From: Alphaproteobacteria bacterium
GTDB lineage: Bacteria > Pseudomonadota > Alphaproteobacteria > Rhodobacterales > Rhodobacteraceae
Length of the DNA stretch: 33,041 nt
Direction: 5' to 3'
Assembly: GCA_030426685.1 (NCBI GenBank)
Contig: JAUHYC010000040.1
Coordinates: forward strand, 1-33,041
The position numbers and the translations under genes were made by a program. Below, piece by piece: positions 9,537 through 17,883 of the stretch. Each line of letters starts with the position of its first letter. Positions within the stretch are counted from its first letter, which is position 1. The notes below the pieces were generated by a model, which worked only from the letters and a program-made list of their open reading frames with translations, was not told the origin of the DNA and made no database searches.

Positions 9537-10067
9537 TTATGCGCTGATTGTACGCACCCGTTGCGACAACCACTCAAGGTCGGGGTCGTGCAGCCCAATC
9601 TCTGTCAAATGTGCGGCAGTATTGTAGAGGTATTCGGTGTTTGGGCCGCGTCCGCCCACGGCATGGGCGATGATCCGGGCCTGCTCTTCCAGTGGTAGGC
9701 CGCCGCAATATTGAACGTGATGCGCGTCGATCACATAGGTCACGGCGTTGACGATCTGGCCGGTGTCCAGATGCACATCCAACGTCCGCTCAAGATAAGC
9801 GGATGAGATCAACTCGCGCTCGCGCAGTTCGTCCAATGTGCGGTCCTCGTGCCCGGCCTCGACGGCCAGCGCCAGACCCGTGCAATGCGCCTCGGGTTGT
9901 TCGTCCAGCGCCAACACTAGACCGGGTTCTTCTTCGGTGCCGCGATGGTGGATCGAACGCATGCAAAAGGAACGGGCATAGCCATGCAGCGTGGCGCGTT
10001 CACTGCGCGCTACCGGAAAGCCCGGATTCCACAGAAGTGATCCATATCCGAATACCCACATCGTCAT
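9537..10067 (-). CDS. ChaC-type gamma-glutamylcyclotransferase
   Basis: A 176-residue soluble enzyme. The N-terminal signature VFGYGSLLWNP and the downstream LDELRERELISSAY region with acidic residues match the ChaC family, which splits glutathione into 5-oxoproline and Cys-Gly. Start chosen at MTMWVFGYG (10067); an upstream in-frame ATG would overlap the divergent neighbour and add 23 non-family residues. It diverges from the DUF2125 gene with a 67-bp gap. Its substrate is inferred from family membership only. Confidence 0.85.
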   Translation of the reverse strand: MTMWVFGYGSLLWNPGFPVARSERATLHGYARSFCMRSIHHRGTEEEPGLVLALDEQPEAHCTGLALAVEAGHEDRTLDELRERELISSAYLERTLDVHLDTGQIVNAVTYVIDAHHVQYCGGLPLEEQARIIAHAVGGRGPNTEYLYNTAAHLTEIGLHDPDLEWLSQRVRTISA

Positions 10068-10134
10068 TGCACTGGCCCTTACCTGTTTGGCCCTATAAAC
10101 ATCAAATCCAGGGCAGGAAAAAGGGCCATTCATC

Positions 10135-11136
10135 ATGCGTCGTCTGATACGCGTTCTTGTATTTGCGGCCCTCGCCTGGAGCGCCTACTGGTTCGTTGCC
10201 GGATATGGGTTGCGCAATGCCATCACCGGCTGGTTCAATCATCAGCAGGATTTGGGCTGGCAGGCCGATTTCTCAGACGTATCGACGGCTGGCTACCCGT
10301 TCGAGCATACAACCCGCCTGAACAATCCCGCGCTTGCGGACCCCGTGAACGGCACCGCCTGGAGCGCGGATTGGATCGAGTTCCAAAGTCCCGCGATCTG
10401 GCCGGGCCGTCAGATACTGAGATTTGCCAGCACACCGCAACGGCTGTCTCATTTCGATCAGACCACAACGGTTCAGGCCGAGGCTCTGCAGGCTGAGCTT
10501 CATTTGCAACCCGGTGTGGCACTGGTACTAGAAAGAATGGCTCTGACCGCCGGGCGCTGGCTCCTGTCCGACGAAGGAGGTCCTCAGGCCGGGGGCCAGA
10601 CCCTGAGCCTGATAATGGCCCAATCCGACGCGCCTGAAAGTTATGGCATTTCTGCCAAGGTGGACGGCTTCACCCCGGGGGAGGACCTGCGCCGCCTGAT
10701 GCGATCCGCCTCGACCCTGCCGCAATCGTTTGAGACGCTGGAGCTGGAAACTTTCATCACCTTTGACAAACCGTGGGATCGCACAGCGTTGGAACAGCGC
10801 CGCCCGCAACCCGTTGCAATTGATCTGCGCCTAGCCGAGGTGAAATGGGGTGAACTGAGCCTGTTTGCGACCGGAGAGCTGGACGTGGATGACCAAGGAA
10901 TTCCCACCGGTGAAATTGCCATCAAGGCCGAGAACTGGCGCGACATGGTGGCGATGGCCAACGCGGCAGGTGCCCTGCCCGATCAGGCGGTTGACCCGGT
11001 AACGCGGGCTCTGGGGTTCATGGCCGGATTGGGCGGCAATCCAAACGCGCTGGACCTGCAGCTGAACTTTCGCGATGGCTTTGTTGCCCTGGGGCCGTTA
11101 CCTCTGGGCCCCGCCCCGCGGCTGATCCTGCACTAG
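10135..11136 (+). CDS. DUF2125 domain-containing protein
   Basis: A 333-residue protein with an N-terminal membrane anchor or signal (residues 1-25, MRRLIRVLVFAALAWSAYW). The body is beta-rich, with GYPF, a Trp-rich segment around residues 75-90 and a C-terminal GFVALGPLPLGPAP, all hallmarks of the alphaproteobacterial DUF2125 family. The rest is expected in the periplasm. Its function is unknown; the fold resembles that of AsmA-like lipid-related proteins only loosely. It converges with the extensin-like gene and shares stop-codon bases with it. Confidence 0.8.
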   Translation: MRRLIRVLVFAALAWSAYWFVAGYGLRNAITGWFNHQQDLGWQADFSDVSTAGYPFEHTTRLNNPALADPVNGTAWSADWIEFQSPAIWPGRQILRFASTPQRLSHFDQTTTVQAEALQAELHLQPGVALVLERMALTAGRWLLSDEGGPQAGGQTLSLIMAQSDAPESYGISAKVDGFTPGEDLRRLMRSASTLPQSFETLELETFITFDKPWDRTALEQRRPQPVAIDLRLAEVKWGELSLFATGELDVDDQGIPTGEIAIKAENWRDMVAMANAAGALPDQAVDPVTRALGFMAGLGGNPNALDLQLNFRDGFVALGPLPLGPAPRLILH

Positions 11137-11954
11137 CGGCAGTAAGGGCCGCTGCGGTAGCGTGCGGTGTCCAGATGAAAATGATCGCGGTGATAGCGGT
11201 CGGAATTCGGACCCAGCACAGTACCGAACGGTCCGCATGCCCCGCGCCATACCTTGATCAACTGCTTTTGCGACGGGTTCTTGCGCCACCCGTTGAGGAC
11301 CGTCACCATCTCGCCATCAGCCATCCGGAAACCGGCGATATCGATGGCCCGCCCCTTTCCATGCTCAGAGACTCGCGCACCCTTGCGGTTGTTACGGGTC
11401 CGGCAGGCATAATGTGCTGCAACCTGCAACTCGACAACCGGGCCACGCCGCTTGAAAGTGGGCTTGACGGTCTTGTCGACCCATTTGTTCAGCGCCTTCG
11501 CCGTGCCGCAATCCATGGTGGACGGACGGCTGAGCTTCACCCCCGAGACTGATGTGATCTGCACCGCATCCTTGATCCCGCAGGCCTTGATTTTACCGGG
11601 CACGCGCCCAACCGCTTTTCCCTGAATATCAATGTCCCCGCAGACCGAGGACTTGCGCAATTTGCGCTTCTTGAACAGGATTTGCTGTTCCAGATCCTTG
11701 GGCCGGAGGAAGGGCCGGATTGAGTGCGCAGGACCCAGCAGCGGCAAATCGGCAGGCCGCGCCGCTGCGGCCGTCACCTGCGGAGATGCAGGCCGCAGCA
11801 CCGGACGGAGCCTCGCAGGCGCGACGATTGTCTCCGAGGCCGCGGCCACGGGGCGTTTCAGTGGAACAAGAGAGGTATCCGGTGCAGCCGCATGAGCAGC
11901 CGTTGCCATCAGAACAACAAGACCAGTCCAGATGCAGCCCCTCAGCCCCCTCAT
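11133..11954 (-). CDS. Extensin-like protein with M15-type metal site
   Basis: A 273-residue secreted protein: signal peptide at 1-23 (ending ATAAHAAA), a Pro/Ala/Arg-rich linker to about residue 95, then the extensin-like C-terminal domain. That domain has paired cysteines (SVCGDI, KACGI, MDCGTA, YACR, RGACG) and the motifs SEHGKGRAIDI and RDHFHLD, which resemble the zinc ligands of D-Ala-D-Ala peptidases of the M15/LAS group. A cell-wall hydrolase role is likely but not shown. Its start overlaps the tyrA stop by 4 bp (ATGA), so it is the third gene of a hisC-tyrA operon. Confidence 0.82.
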   Translation of the reverse strand: MRGLRGCIWTGLVVLMATAAHAAAPDTSLVPLKRPVAAASETIVAPARLRPVLRPASPQVTAAAARPADLPLLGPAHSIRPFLRPKDLEQQILFKKRKLRKSSVCGDIDIQGKAVGRVPGKIKACGIKDAVQITSVSGVKLSRPSTMDCGTAKALNKWVDKTVKPTFKRRGPVVELQVAAHYACRTRNNRKGARVSEHGKGRAIDIAGFRMADGEMVTVLNGWRKNPSQKQLIKVWRGACGPFGTVLGPNSDRYHRDHFHLDTARYRSGPYCR

Positions 11955-12871
11955 GTCGGTGTTTTTCCCCGTCCAAAGTCCGGCGCGTCCGTGTCCTGCC
12001 CTGCATCGATGATGCCTCGGCGGATCGCGCGTGTGCGCGTAAAATAGTCGAACAGTTGCTCTCCGTCACCTGTACGAATAGCCCGTTGAAGCGCAAAGAG
12101 TTCTTCCGTGAAGCGGCCCAGAATCTCCAGCGTTGCATCCTTGTTGGTCAGGAATACGTCGCGCCACATTGTCGGATCGGACGCTGCGATCCGGGTGAAA
12201 TCCCGAAACCCCGCAGCCGAGTACTTGATGACTTCGGTATCCGTCACCCGCCGCAAATCGTCCGCGACCCCGACCATGGTATAGGCGATCAGGTGCGGCG
12301 CGTGCGACGTTACGGCCAACACAAGATCATGGTGGTCGGCATCCATTTCGTCGACATTGGAACCCATCCCCTCCCACAGCGCTCGCAGTTTCGCGATCGC
12401 GTCCGGGTCCGACCCCTCGACCGGCACCAGCAGAGACCATCGATTGTCGAACAATTCGGCAAAGCCGGATTCCGGCCCGGAATGCTCGGTCCCGGCCAAA
12501 GGGTGAGCGGGGATGAAATGCACGCCTTCAGGGATATGGGGCGAAACCGCCTCGATCACATGGCGCTTGACCGAGCCGACATCCGAAACGGTTGCCCCCG
12601 GCTTCAGGACCGGTGCCATTTGTTCGGCCACCGCCCCCATCGCACCGACGGGAACACACAAAACTGCCAGATCCGCCCCCTCCACAGCCTCTTCGACCGT
12701 GTCACACACTCGATCACACAGGCCGATCCGACGGGCGGTCTCGCGGGTCGCGGCAGAGCGGGCATACCCTGTAACCTCACCCGCCAGACCTGCGCGTTTC
12801 ATCGCCCAGAACATGGAAGAGGCAATCAGACCCAGCCCGATCAGCGCCACACGGTCGTATATCTGGCTCAT
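11951..12871 (-). CDS. tyrA: Prephenate/arogenate dehydrogenase
   Basis: A 306-residue enzyme of tyrosine synthesis that oxidatively decarboxylates prephenate (or arogenate). The N-terminal Rossmann fold has the dinucleotide loop GLGLIASS, where the usual second-last Gly is Ala. The catalytic histidine region is [14 protein letters not shown], followed by the helical dimerisation domain with [10 protein letters not shown]. No chorismate mutase domain is fused. It overlaps hisC upstream and the extensin-like gene downstream by 4 bp each, so all three are coupled. Pairing with hisC fits an aminotransferase that also serves aromatic amino acids. Confidence 0.92.
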   Translation of the reverse strand: MSQIYDRVALIGLGLIASSMFWAMKRAGLAGEVTGYARSAATRETARRIGLCDRVCDTVEEAVEGADLAVLCVPVGAMGAVAEQMAPVLKPGATVSDVGSVKRHVIEAVSPHIPEGVHFIPAHPLAGTEHSGPESGFAELFDNRWSLLVPVEGSDPDAIAKLRALWEGMGSNVDEMDADHHDLVLAVTSHAPHLIAYTMVGVADDLRRVTDTEVIKYSAAGFRDFTRIAASDPTMWRDVFLTNKDATLEILGRFTEELFALQRAIRTGDGEQLFDYFTRTRAIRRGIIDAGQDTDAPDFGRGKTPT

Positions 12872-13953
12872 GCGGCGCCCCCTTTGAACGCGGTGATCGC
12901 TGCAACCACGCGGCGACAGGCCTCTTCGTCACCCACGGTTATACGCAGGGCGTTTGGCAGGTTGTACCCCGCGACACGGCGTACGATCAAACCCTGAGTT
13001 TTCAGGAAGTCGTCACAGGCCTCGGCCTCGGCCCGATCCACAAAGCGGGCGAGGATGAAATTGGTGCAGGACGGATCAGAGGCCACACCGATTTTTGCCA
13101 ATTCCTCTGACAACCAGACCCGCAAACGCGCATTCTCGGCTTGGCAGAAGCGTAGATATTCCTCATCCTGCACTGCCGCTTCGGCCGCAGCCAGTGCCGT
13201 AAGCGACAGGTTAAACGGCTGCCGCACCCGGTTCAGCACATCAATGATCTCTTTCCCGGCATAGCCCCAGCCGACACGCATCCCGCCAAGGCCGTAGACC
13301 TTGGAAAAGGTGCGGGTCATGATCACGTTGTCAAACCGGTCGACCAGCGCAGCGCCGCCATCGAACCCATCGACAAATTCGGCATAAGCCCCATCCAGCA
13401 CCATCAGGCAATCGGACGGCAGGCCATCAGCCAGTCTTTCGAGCTCGGCCTCAGAGATCATGGTTGAGGTCGGGTTGCCGGGATTGGTCACGAACACGAT
13501 CCGGGTTTGCGGTGTGACCGCATCCAAGATGTTGTCCACGTCAACCCGCCGTTCGCGCTCAGCCACCATAACCGGAGTCGCCCCGGCCATCCGCGCAATG
13601 ATCGGGTACATGGAAAAACCGTGCTCGGTATGGATGATCTCATCCCCGGGGCCTGCATAAGCCTGCGCCACAAACTGCAGCACCTCATCGCTGCCCACGC
13701 CGCAAATGATGCGGTCGGCGTCCAACCCGTGCCTTTCGGCAATCACGACGCGCAGGCTGGTGTGATCCGTGCTGGGATAACGATGCAGCGTCGCGGCACT
13801 TTCACGGACGGCCTGAATTGCCTTCGGGCTGGGTCCAAAGGGGTTTTCGTTTGAGCTGAGCTTGACGACATCCGCCACGCCCGCCACATGGGACTGACCG
13901 CCCTGGTACAGCGCGATATCCATGATGCCGGGTTGGGGTGTGAATTTTGTCAT
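12868..13953 (-). CDS. hisC: Histidinol-phosphate aminotransferase
   Basis: A 361-residue fold-type I PLP enzyme that converts imidazole acetol phosphate to histidinol phosphate; many relatives also act on phenylpyruvate and hydroxyphenylpyruvate. Visible are [15 protein letters not shown] at the N terminus, FVTNPGNPT, the PLP lysine K218 in [17 protein letters not shown], and the C-terminal arginine in LRITVGD. Placement beside tyrA suggests an aromatic role in addition to histidine synthesis. GGAG lies 6 nt before the ATG. First gene of the hisC-tyrA-extensin operon. Confidence 0.92.
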   Translation of the reverse strand: MTKFTPQPGIMDIALYQGGQSHVAGVADVVKLSSNENPFGPSPKAIQAVRESAATLHRYPSTDHTSLRVVIAERHGLDADRIICGVGSDEVLQFVAQAYAGPGDEIIHTEHGFSMYPIIARMAGATPVMVAERERRVDVDNILDAVTPQTRIVFVTNPGNPTSTMISEAELERLADGLPSDCLMVLDGAYAEFVDGFDGGAALVDRFDNVIMTRTFSKVYGLGGMRVGWGYAGKEIIDVLNRVRQPFNLSLTALAAAEAAVQDEEYLRFCQAENARLRVWLSEELAKIGVASDPSCTNFILARFVDRAEAEACDDFLKTQGLIVRRVAGYNLPNALRITVGDEEACRRVVAAITAFKGGAA

Positions 13954-14017
13954 GAGGAGCTCCGTTGATTGCGCCCCTCATACCTGTCTCAACGGATTGA
14001 GAAAAGCGGCAATTCCC

Positions 14018-15433
14018 TCAGGCCGCCTTGAAACGGGCAGTCACGGGATCGCCATTGTAGAACGGCGCAAATTCTTCGGTTCGACGCGACAGTTCATTCA
14101 CACTGTCGATGATGAACTGCACCGTCTCTTTACTCATCAAATACGAGAAGTTCAGGCGCACCCAGCCCGGTTTTTTCATTTCTTCACCTGCCGACAAGGC
14201 TGCGTGCAACTCATCCGAGGTTTCACGATCTATTCCCAGCAGACGATGCGCATAAGGCCCGGCACAAGCACAACCGCCGCGCGCCTGTATCCCGTATATG
14301 TCGCTGAGCATTCGGGTGAACAGCTGTTGATGCACCGGATGTCCGGCCCGGTCATGTACAAGGAATGAAAAGATCGGCAGGCGATGCGCGTTCTGTGTGC
14401 CTAGCAATGTCAAGTGCGGGTTATCTGACCAGCCCTCGATGGCCATGCGGTTATAAAGCGCCTCGCGCCGCGCGATCTCACCGGTTCCGACCGCATCCTT
14501 GACGATAAAGGCCAGCGCCGCACGGATGTCGCCGATCACATTGGGCGTACCTGCCTCTTCTCGCGTCGCCAGGTCCGTGCTGTAATCATGCCGCCAGGGC
14601 GAGACAAAGCTGACGGTGCCACCCCCCGGCCAGCTTGGGCAATTGCGCCGAACCGCGTTCTGGTTCACGACCAGAACGCCAGACGCCCCCGGCCCGCCCG
14701 GAAATTTGTGCGGAGAAACAACAATCGCATCCTTGCGCGCATCTTCAGGCCCCATATCCATCGGAAGGTAGGGCCCGCCGCCCGCATAATCCCACACTGC
14801 CTGCGCCCCGTGCGCCTTCAGCAGACGGGTCACCGGATCGGGATCGGTTATGATTCCAGTCACATTCGAGGCCGCCGAGAATGACCCGATCACCAGATCG
14901 GCGTTAGCATAACGCATCAATGCGACCTCAAGCGCCTGCATATCCGGCCCACCCTCAGCAGCTTCCGGGATTTCCACGACCTCGGCCTTACTCTCACGCC
15001 ACGGCAGAATGTTCGAATGGTGTTCATACGGACCGATCAGCACAACCGGTTGGTCAGCCTCTTGCACTCCCAGCAGGCTGACCAACCGGTTGAGACCCGC
15101 AGTGGCGCCGGACCCGGTGAAGATCACCGCATCCTCTTCCCCAGCGCCAACGATGCGGGCGATCTCGGCTCGCGCCTCACGGCGCAGACGGGTCATGTAA
15201 GAACCGCAATAGGAGGCTTCGGTGTGGCTGTTGGCATAGAACGGCAACACATGCGTAGCCACAAAATCCTCGACTTGCCGCAACGCGCGGCCCGAAGCAA
15301 CGTAATCCGCATACACAAGCGGAACGTCTCCGTGCAAACCCGGGATGAGCACCCCCTCACCAATCAGCCCATCGCGCAGAGCAGTTCCGTGAGCAGTGGA
15401 TTGAATTTCTGCGCGAAATACGGATAGGGACAT
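14018..15433 (-). CDS. Class V aminotransferase-fold PLP enzyme (cysteine desulfurase-like)
   Basis: A 471-residue PLP enzyme. D215 (VWDYAGGG) is placed to hold the PLP ring and K243 (SPHKFPGGPGAS) to form the Schiff base; the N-terminal YANSHTEASYCGSYM segment is also family-like. A late cysteine-rich loop, RGGCACAGPYAHR, sits roughly where SufS-type desulfurases carry their catalytic Cys. Desulfurase, selenocysteine lyase or another class V activity are all possible. Divergent from an Lrp/AsnC regulator, which probably controls it. The ribosome site GGAG lies 7-10 nt before the ATG. Confidence 0.82.
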   Translation of the reverse strand: MSLSVFRAEIQSTAHGTALRDGLIGEGVLIPGLHGDVPLVYADYVASGRALRQVEDFVATHVLPFYANSHTEASYCGSYMTRLRREARAEIARIVGAGEEDAVIFTGSGATAGLNRLVSLLGVQEADQPVVLIGPYEHHSNILPWRESKAEVVEIPEAAEGGPDMQALEVALMRYANADLVIGSFSAASNVTGIITDPDPVTRLLKAHGAQAVWDYAGGGPYLPMDMGPEDARKDAIVVSPHKFPGGPGASGVLVVNQNAVRRNCPSWPGGGTVSFVSPWRHDYSTDLATREEAGTPNVIGDIRAALAFIVKDAVGTGEIARREALYNRMAIEGWSDNPHLTLLGTQNAHRLPIFSFLVHDRAGHPVHQQLFTRMLSDIYGIQARGGCACAGPYAHRLLGIDRETSDELHAALSAGEEMKKPGWVRLNFSYLMSKETVQFIIDSVNELSRRTEEFAPFYNGDPVTARFKAA

Positions 15434-15461
15434 AGCACGGGCTCCTTATTGCTATCTCCAG

Positions 15462-15477
15462 TGTGATTGAGATCACA
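15462..15477. promoter_or_regulatory. CRP/FNR-family-like operator TGTGA-N6-TCACA
   Basis: A perfect inverted repeat, TGTGA, six bases, TCACA, lies 29 bp upstream of the class V enzyme gene and 60 bp upstream of the Lrp-type gene. It matches the classic CRP half-sites. Which regulator binds it here is not known. Confidence 0.5.
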
Positions 15478-15502
15478 TGCAAAAACTCCACATAAATTTG
15501 CT

Positions 15503-15531
15503 TTGAACTTAGAAAGTTTGTGTCATATGAT
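15503..15531 (+). promoter_or_regulatory. Sigma-70 promoter giving a probable leaderless Lrp-type mRNA
   Basis: TTGAAC (15503-15508), a 17-bp spacer, then TATGAT (15526-15531). The ATG of the regulator begins six bases after the -10 box, which is about where transcription would start. There is no room for a Shine-Dalgarno site. Confidence 0.65.
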
Positions 15532-15536
15532 CCAGT

Positions 15537-15998
15537 ATGGCCGAAAAACTAGATCAAATTGACACACGCATCCTGAAAGAACTCCAAAAGGACGCCACCC
15601 TGTCCCAGCGCGAATTGGCGGACCGGGTTGGCCTGTCTCAGAATGCTTGTTGGCGTCGGTTGAAAGCTCTGAACGACGGCGGCGTGCTGCAGGGGTCCTC
15701 GGCCCGGGTCGCGCGCGAGAAGCTGGGGCTGAATCTCGTGGTCTTTGTCATGTTGCGCACCCGCCATCACTCCGCCGAATGGCTCCAGGCCTTTCGCCGC
15801 CATGTGCTGACGATCCCGGAAGTGGTGGATTTCCACCGGATCGGCGGGGACTACGATTACCAGCTCAAGGTCGTAACGCAGGATATGGCGTCCTATGACA
15901 AGGTTTATCAACGCCTTATCGAAAAGGTCGAATTGGACAGCGTCACATCATACTTCGCGATGGAAGCGATCGCCGAAGGGCGGCCCCTGCCCCTCTGA
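15537..15998 (+). CDS. Lrp/AsnC-family transcriptional regulator
   Basis: A 153-residue regulator. The N-terminal winged helix-turn-helix (LDQIDTRILKELQKD... LSQRELADRVGLSQNACWRRL) is followed by a RAM/AsnC effector domain with GGDYDYQLKVVTQDM. Such proteins sense amino acids and usually control a neighbouring gene; here the divergent class V PLP enzyme is the obvious target. The ATG at 15537 gives the typical family start and agrees with the promoter position. Followed within 12 bp by a dispersed palindromic repeat that may end its transcript. Confidence 0.9.
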   Translation: MAEKLDQIDTRILKELQKDATLSQRELADRVGLSQNACWRRLKALNDGGVLQGSSARVAREKLGLNLVVFVMLRTRHHSAEWLQAFRRHVLTIPEVVDFHRIGGDYDYQLKVVTQDMASYDKVYQRLIEKVELDSVTSYFAMEAIAEGRPLPL

Positions 15999-16009
15999 TC
16001 CGCTTCTTC

Positions 16010-16063
16010 ATCTGGCCCAAAATACTCCGGGGGAGTCGCATAGCGACGGGGGCAGCGCCCCCA
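16010..16063 (+). repeat. Palindromic GC-rich intergenic repeat
   Basis: After the Lrp gene there are two adjacent hairpins: GTCGC-ATA-GCGAC (16035-16047) and GGGGG-CAGCG-CCCCC (16048-16062), preceded by AAAATACTCCGGGGGAG. I recall near-identical blocks scattered between genes in Ruegeria and other roseobacters, so I call it a dispersed REP-like element. Copy number here cannot be seen in one window. Confidence 0.6.
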
Positions 16064-16069
16064 GCAAAC

Positions 16070-16098
16070 AAAAAAAGACCGCGCTGAAAAGCGCGGCC
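16070..16098 (-). terminator. Rho-independent terminator of rpsD
   Basis: On the minus strand a stem GGCCGCGCT / AGCGCGGTC closes a 4-nt TTTC-type loop and runs into seven T. It begins about 26 nt beyond the rpsD stop. Confidence 0.88.
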
Positions 16099-16123
16099 TT
16101 TGAGAATTCGATGGCGGCGAAGA

Positions 16124-16744
16124 TCAGTTCTTCGCGTAGAATTCGACCACCAGGTTCGGCTCCATGACGACCGGGTAAGGTACATCGCCCAGGCCTGGTG
16201 TGCGCACGAAAGTCGCGGTCATTTTCGAGTGATCTGCGTCGATGTAGTCAGGAACATCACGTTCAGCCAGAGCAGCCGCTTCCAGAACTACAGCCAGTTG
16301 CTTGGATTTGTCGCGCACCTCGATCACGTCGCCTTCCTTGACTCGGTAGGACGGAATGTTCACGCGCTTACCGTTCACCTTGACGTGGCCGTGGTTCACG
16401 AACTGACGTGCTGCAAAAACAGTCGGAACGAATTTGGCACGGTAAACAACGGCGTCCAGGCGGCGCTCCAGCAGACCGATCAGGTTTTCACCGGTGTCAC
16501 CTTTGACACGCTCGGCTTCGGCATAGATGCGGCGGAACTGCTTCTCGGTCAGGTCGCCATAGTAGCCTTTCAGCTTCTGCTTGGCGCGCAGCTGCAGACC
16601 AAAGTCCGACAGTTTGCCCTTGCGGCGCTGGCCGTGCTGGCCGGGGCCGTATTCACGACGGTTGACCGGGGATTTCGGACGACCCCAGATGTTTTCGCCC
16701 ATCCGGCGGTCGATTTTGTACTTGGCAGACGTGCGTTTGGTCAC
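16124..16744 (-). CDS. rpsD: 30S ribosomal protein S4
   Basis: A 206-residue primary 16S rRNA-binding protein. The N terminus ([20 protein letters not shown]) leads to [18 protein letters not shown], then the S4 RNA-binding domain at about 95-155 ([14 protein letters not shown]... [18 protein letters not shown]). The zinc-type N-terminal cysteines of some S4 proteins are absent. A GGAG ribosome site lies close before the ATG. It is a single-gene unit with its own promoter and terminator, not part of an alpha operon here. Confidence 0.97.
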   Translation of the reverse strand: MTKRTSAKYKIDRRMGENIWGRPKSPVNRREYGPGQHGQRRKGKLSDFGLQLRAKQKLKGYYGDLTEKQFRRIYAEAERVKGDTGENLIGLLERRLDAVVYRAKFVPTVFAARQFVNHGHVKVNGKRVNIPSYRVKEGDVIEVRDKSKQLAVVLEAAALAERDVPDYIDADHSKMTATFVRTPGLGDVPYPVVMEPNLVVEFYAKN

Positions 16745-16858
16745 GGCTGATCTCCTTCGTTAGGTCGAGGCCGCAGCGGGCCACTATGAAGGGCGTTGTC
16801 CTCTTGAGGTTTCCCCCATGACAGGCATCCCCTTGCGGGGGCCACCAACACCAATGAA
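16745..16858 (-). promoter_or_regulatory. Structured 5' leader of rpsD
   Basis: The predicted rpsD mRNA has a leader of about 114 nt. It contains a stem-loop GGCCCCCGC-AA-GGGGATGCC (around 16831-16850) and further GC-rich arms near the ribosome site. S4 is known in other bacteria to repress its own mRNA by binding a structured leader; that this leader does so is inference. Confidence 0.35.
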
Positions 16859-16864
16859 GCCGCG

Positions 16865-16892
16865 CTTATATCCGGAGAACCGGCAGAGTCAA
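16865..16892 (-). promoter_or_regulatory. Sigma-70 promoter of rpsD
   Basis: Minus-strand TTGACT (16892-16887), a 16-bp spacer and TATAAG (16870-16865) form a near-consensus housekeeping promoter 120 bp upstream of rpsD, as expected for a highly expressed ribosomal gene. Confidence 0.75.
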
Positions 16893-16952
16893 CACGCCTT
16901 GTCACCTATTCGGGGCAAATCCTCCGGCAAGCCGGAATTCCTGGAAATGAGA

Positions 16953-17462
16953 TTATTCAGCCGCCAAGGCAATCGCTTCTGAGCTCGCGGATGCTGTCTG
17001 AAGATCAAAAGGAAACGCAACGATTTTACCATCTTCCGGATGGCCGATCCGTACCGGCTCGACCTGATCCGATGCGGCGCTGATCCAGAACTCCTGTTCC
17101 GGCTCAGGGCATCCGTCCGTGAATATCAGCATTGGGGACTCTTCGCCTGCGATCCACACCAGTTCCGCAACGAATTCCCGCGCGCCGTTGGAAAACTCCA
17201 GCTTGGCTTGATCATTGATCACGCGTTCAGGCTGCGCCATTGCAACCCGTGCCGCCAATAGCGACGAAGTGCCCATTTGTTCTTTGACTTGGTGGTCTTC
17301 CAAAACCAAGGGCAATCCGCGCCCACGCCACAACCACGCAGCGCCGACCACCAGATCGGCCAACGGAGCTGACTCGAGTCCGTCGATTTCCGTTTGAGAC
17401 CAAGATATAACTATATGACCGTTAAAACCGGTTCTCATCTGCCCGCCCGCACTATTACACAT
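16953..17462 (-). CDS. Stand-alone Hint-preceding N-terminal domain protein
   Basis: A protein of 161-169 residues (ATG at 17438 or 17462; the longer form has AGGTGGG just before it). The start MRTGFNGHIVISWSQTEIDG, the following PLADLVVGAAWLWRG, and the later LVWIAGEESPMLIFTDG resemble the domain that precedes the autoprocessing Hint domain in many roseobacter proteins. Here the chain ends where the Hint domain (usually GGVICFTPGT) would begin, at GKIVAFPFDLQ. It may be a natural stand-alone form or a truncated one. Function unknown. No signal peptide. Confidence 0.6.
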   Translation of the reverse strand: MCNSAGGQMRTGFNGHIVISWSQTEIDGLESAPLADLVVGAAWLWRGRGLPLVLEDHQVKEQMGTSSLLAARVAMAQPERVINDQAKLEFSNGAREFVAELVWIAGEESPMLIFTDGCPEPEQEFWISAASDQVEPVRIGHPEDGKIVAFPFDLQTASASSEAIALAAE

Positions 17463-17598
17463 CCCACCTGTACCGTGATCTGTGTATCAACGAAAAAATG
17501 GGCAGAAAAGAGACGGAAATGCAGCAATCACGCAATTGTTGCTTAAGAACAAACTCACATTGAGACTTTGAGCAGAATATTCATCACCTCACCAGCAT

Positions 17599-17883
17599 TT
17601 ACGGTATGTCGGGCCGATGTAAAAATTTGCGATTCCGTGTCAGGCATGTTGGACAGCTGGCTAATTCCAGCGTGGTTGCCGGTGGTCCATCACCCAACTT
17701 TTTGAAAACGCGACCGCCCGCCTTACGGTCAGCAGGTTCTACGATATTGTCCCGCAGCGCCCGAACCGCCCTGATTGTTCCTCATTCGTTGTTCTGCACA
17801 AGCGCGGAATAGCCAACGATGTCTGCTGCAAGAATTCCCGCAAGGCGCTGCTTTAGTTCACCCGTTTCGCCTTTATCTGTCAT
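17599..17883 (-). pseudogene. Decayed class III adenylate cyclase fragment
   Basis: Reading the minus strand from an ATG at 17883 gives LAGILAADIVGYSALVQNNE, then an in-frame TGA, then in the same frame GTIRAVRALRDNIVEPADRK and KKLGDG. These are the metal-binding Asp segment, helix and second metal loop of a class III cyclase domain. After GDG similarity stops and the frame ends at a TAA after 95 codons. The stop falls where relatives have an acidic residue. The remaining catalytic domain is missing, so this is a dead remnant unrelated in sequence detail to the intact cyclase at 5.1-6.5 kb. Confidence 0.75.

Noticed and set aside
11720..12997. A 425-codon plus-strand open frame
   Set aside because: It is antisense to tyrA and the extensin-like gene, both with strong family motifs.
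17846..17848. In-frame TGA as a recoded codon in the cyclase remnant
   Set aside because: The domain is also cut off after GDG, so simple decay explains the stop better than recoding.
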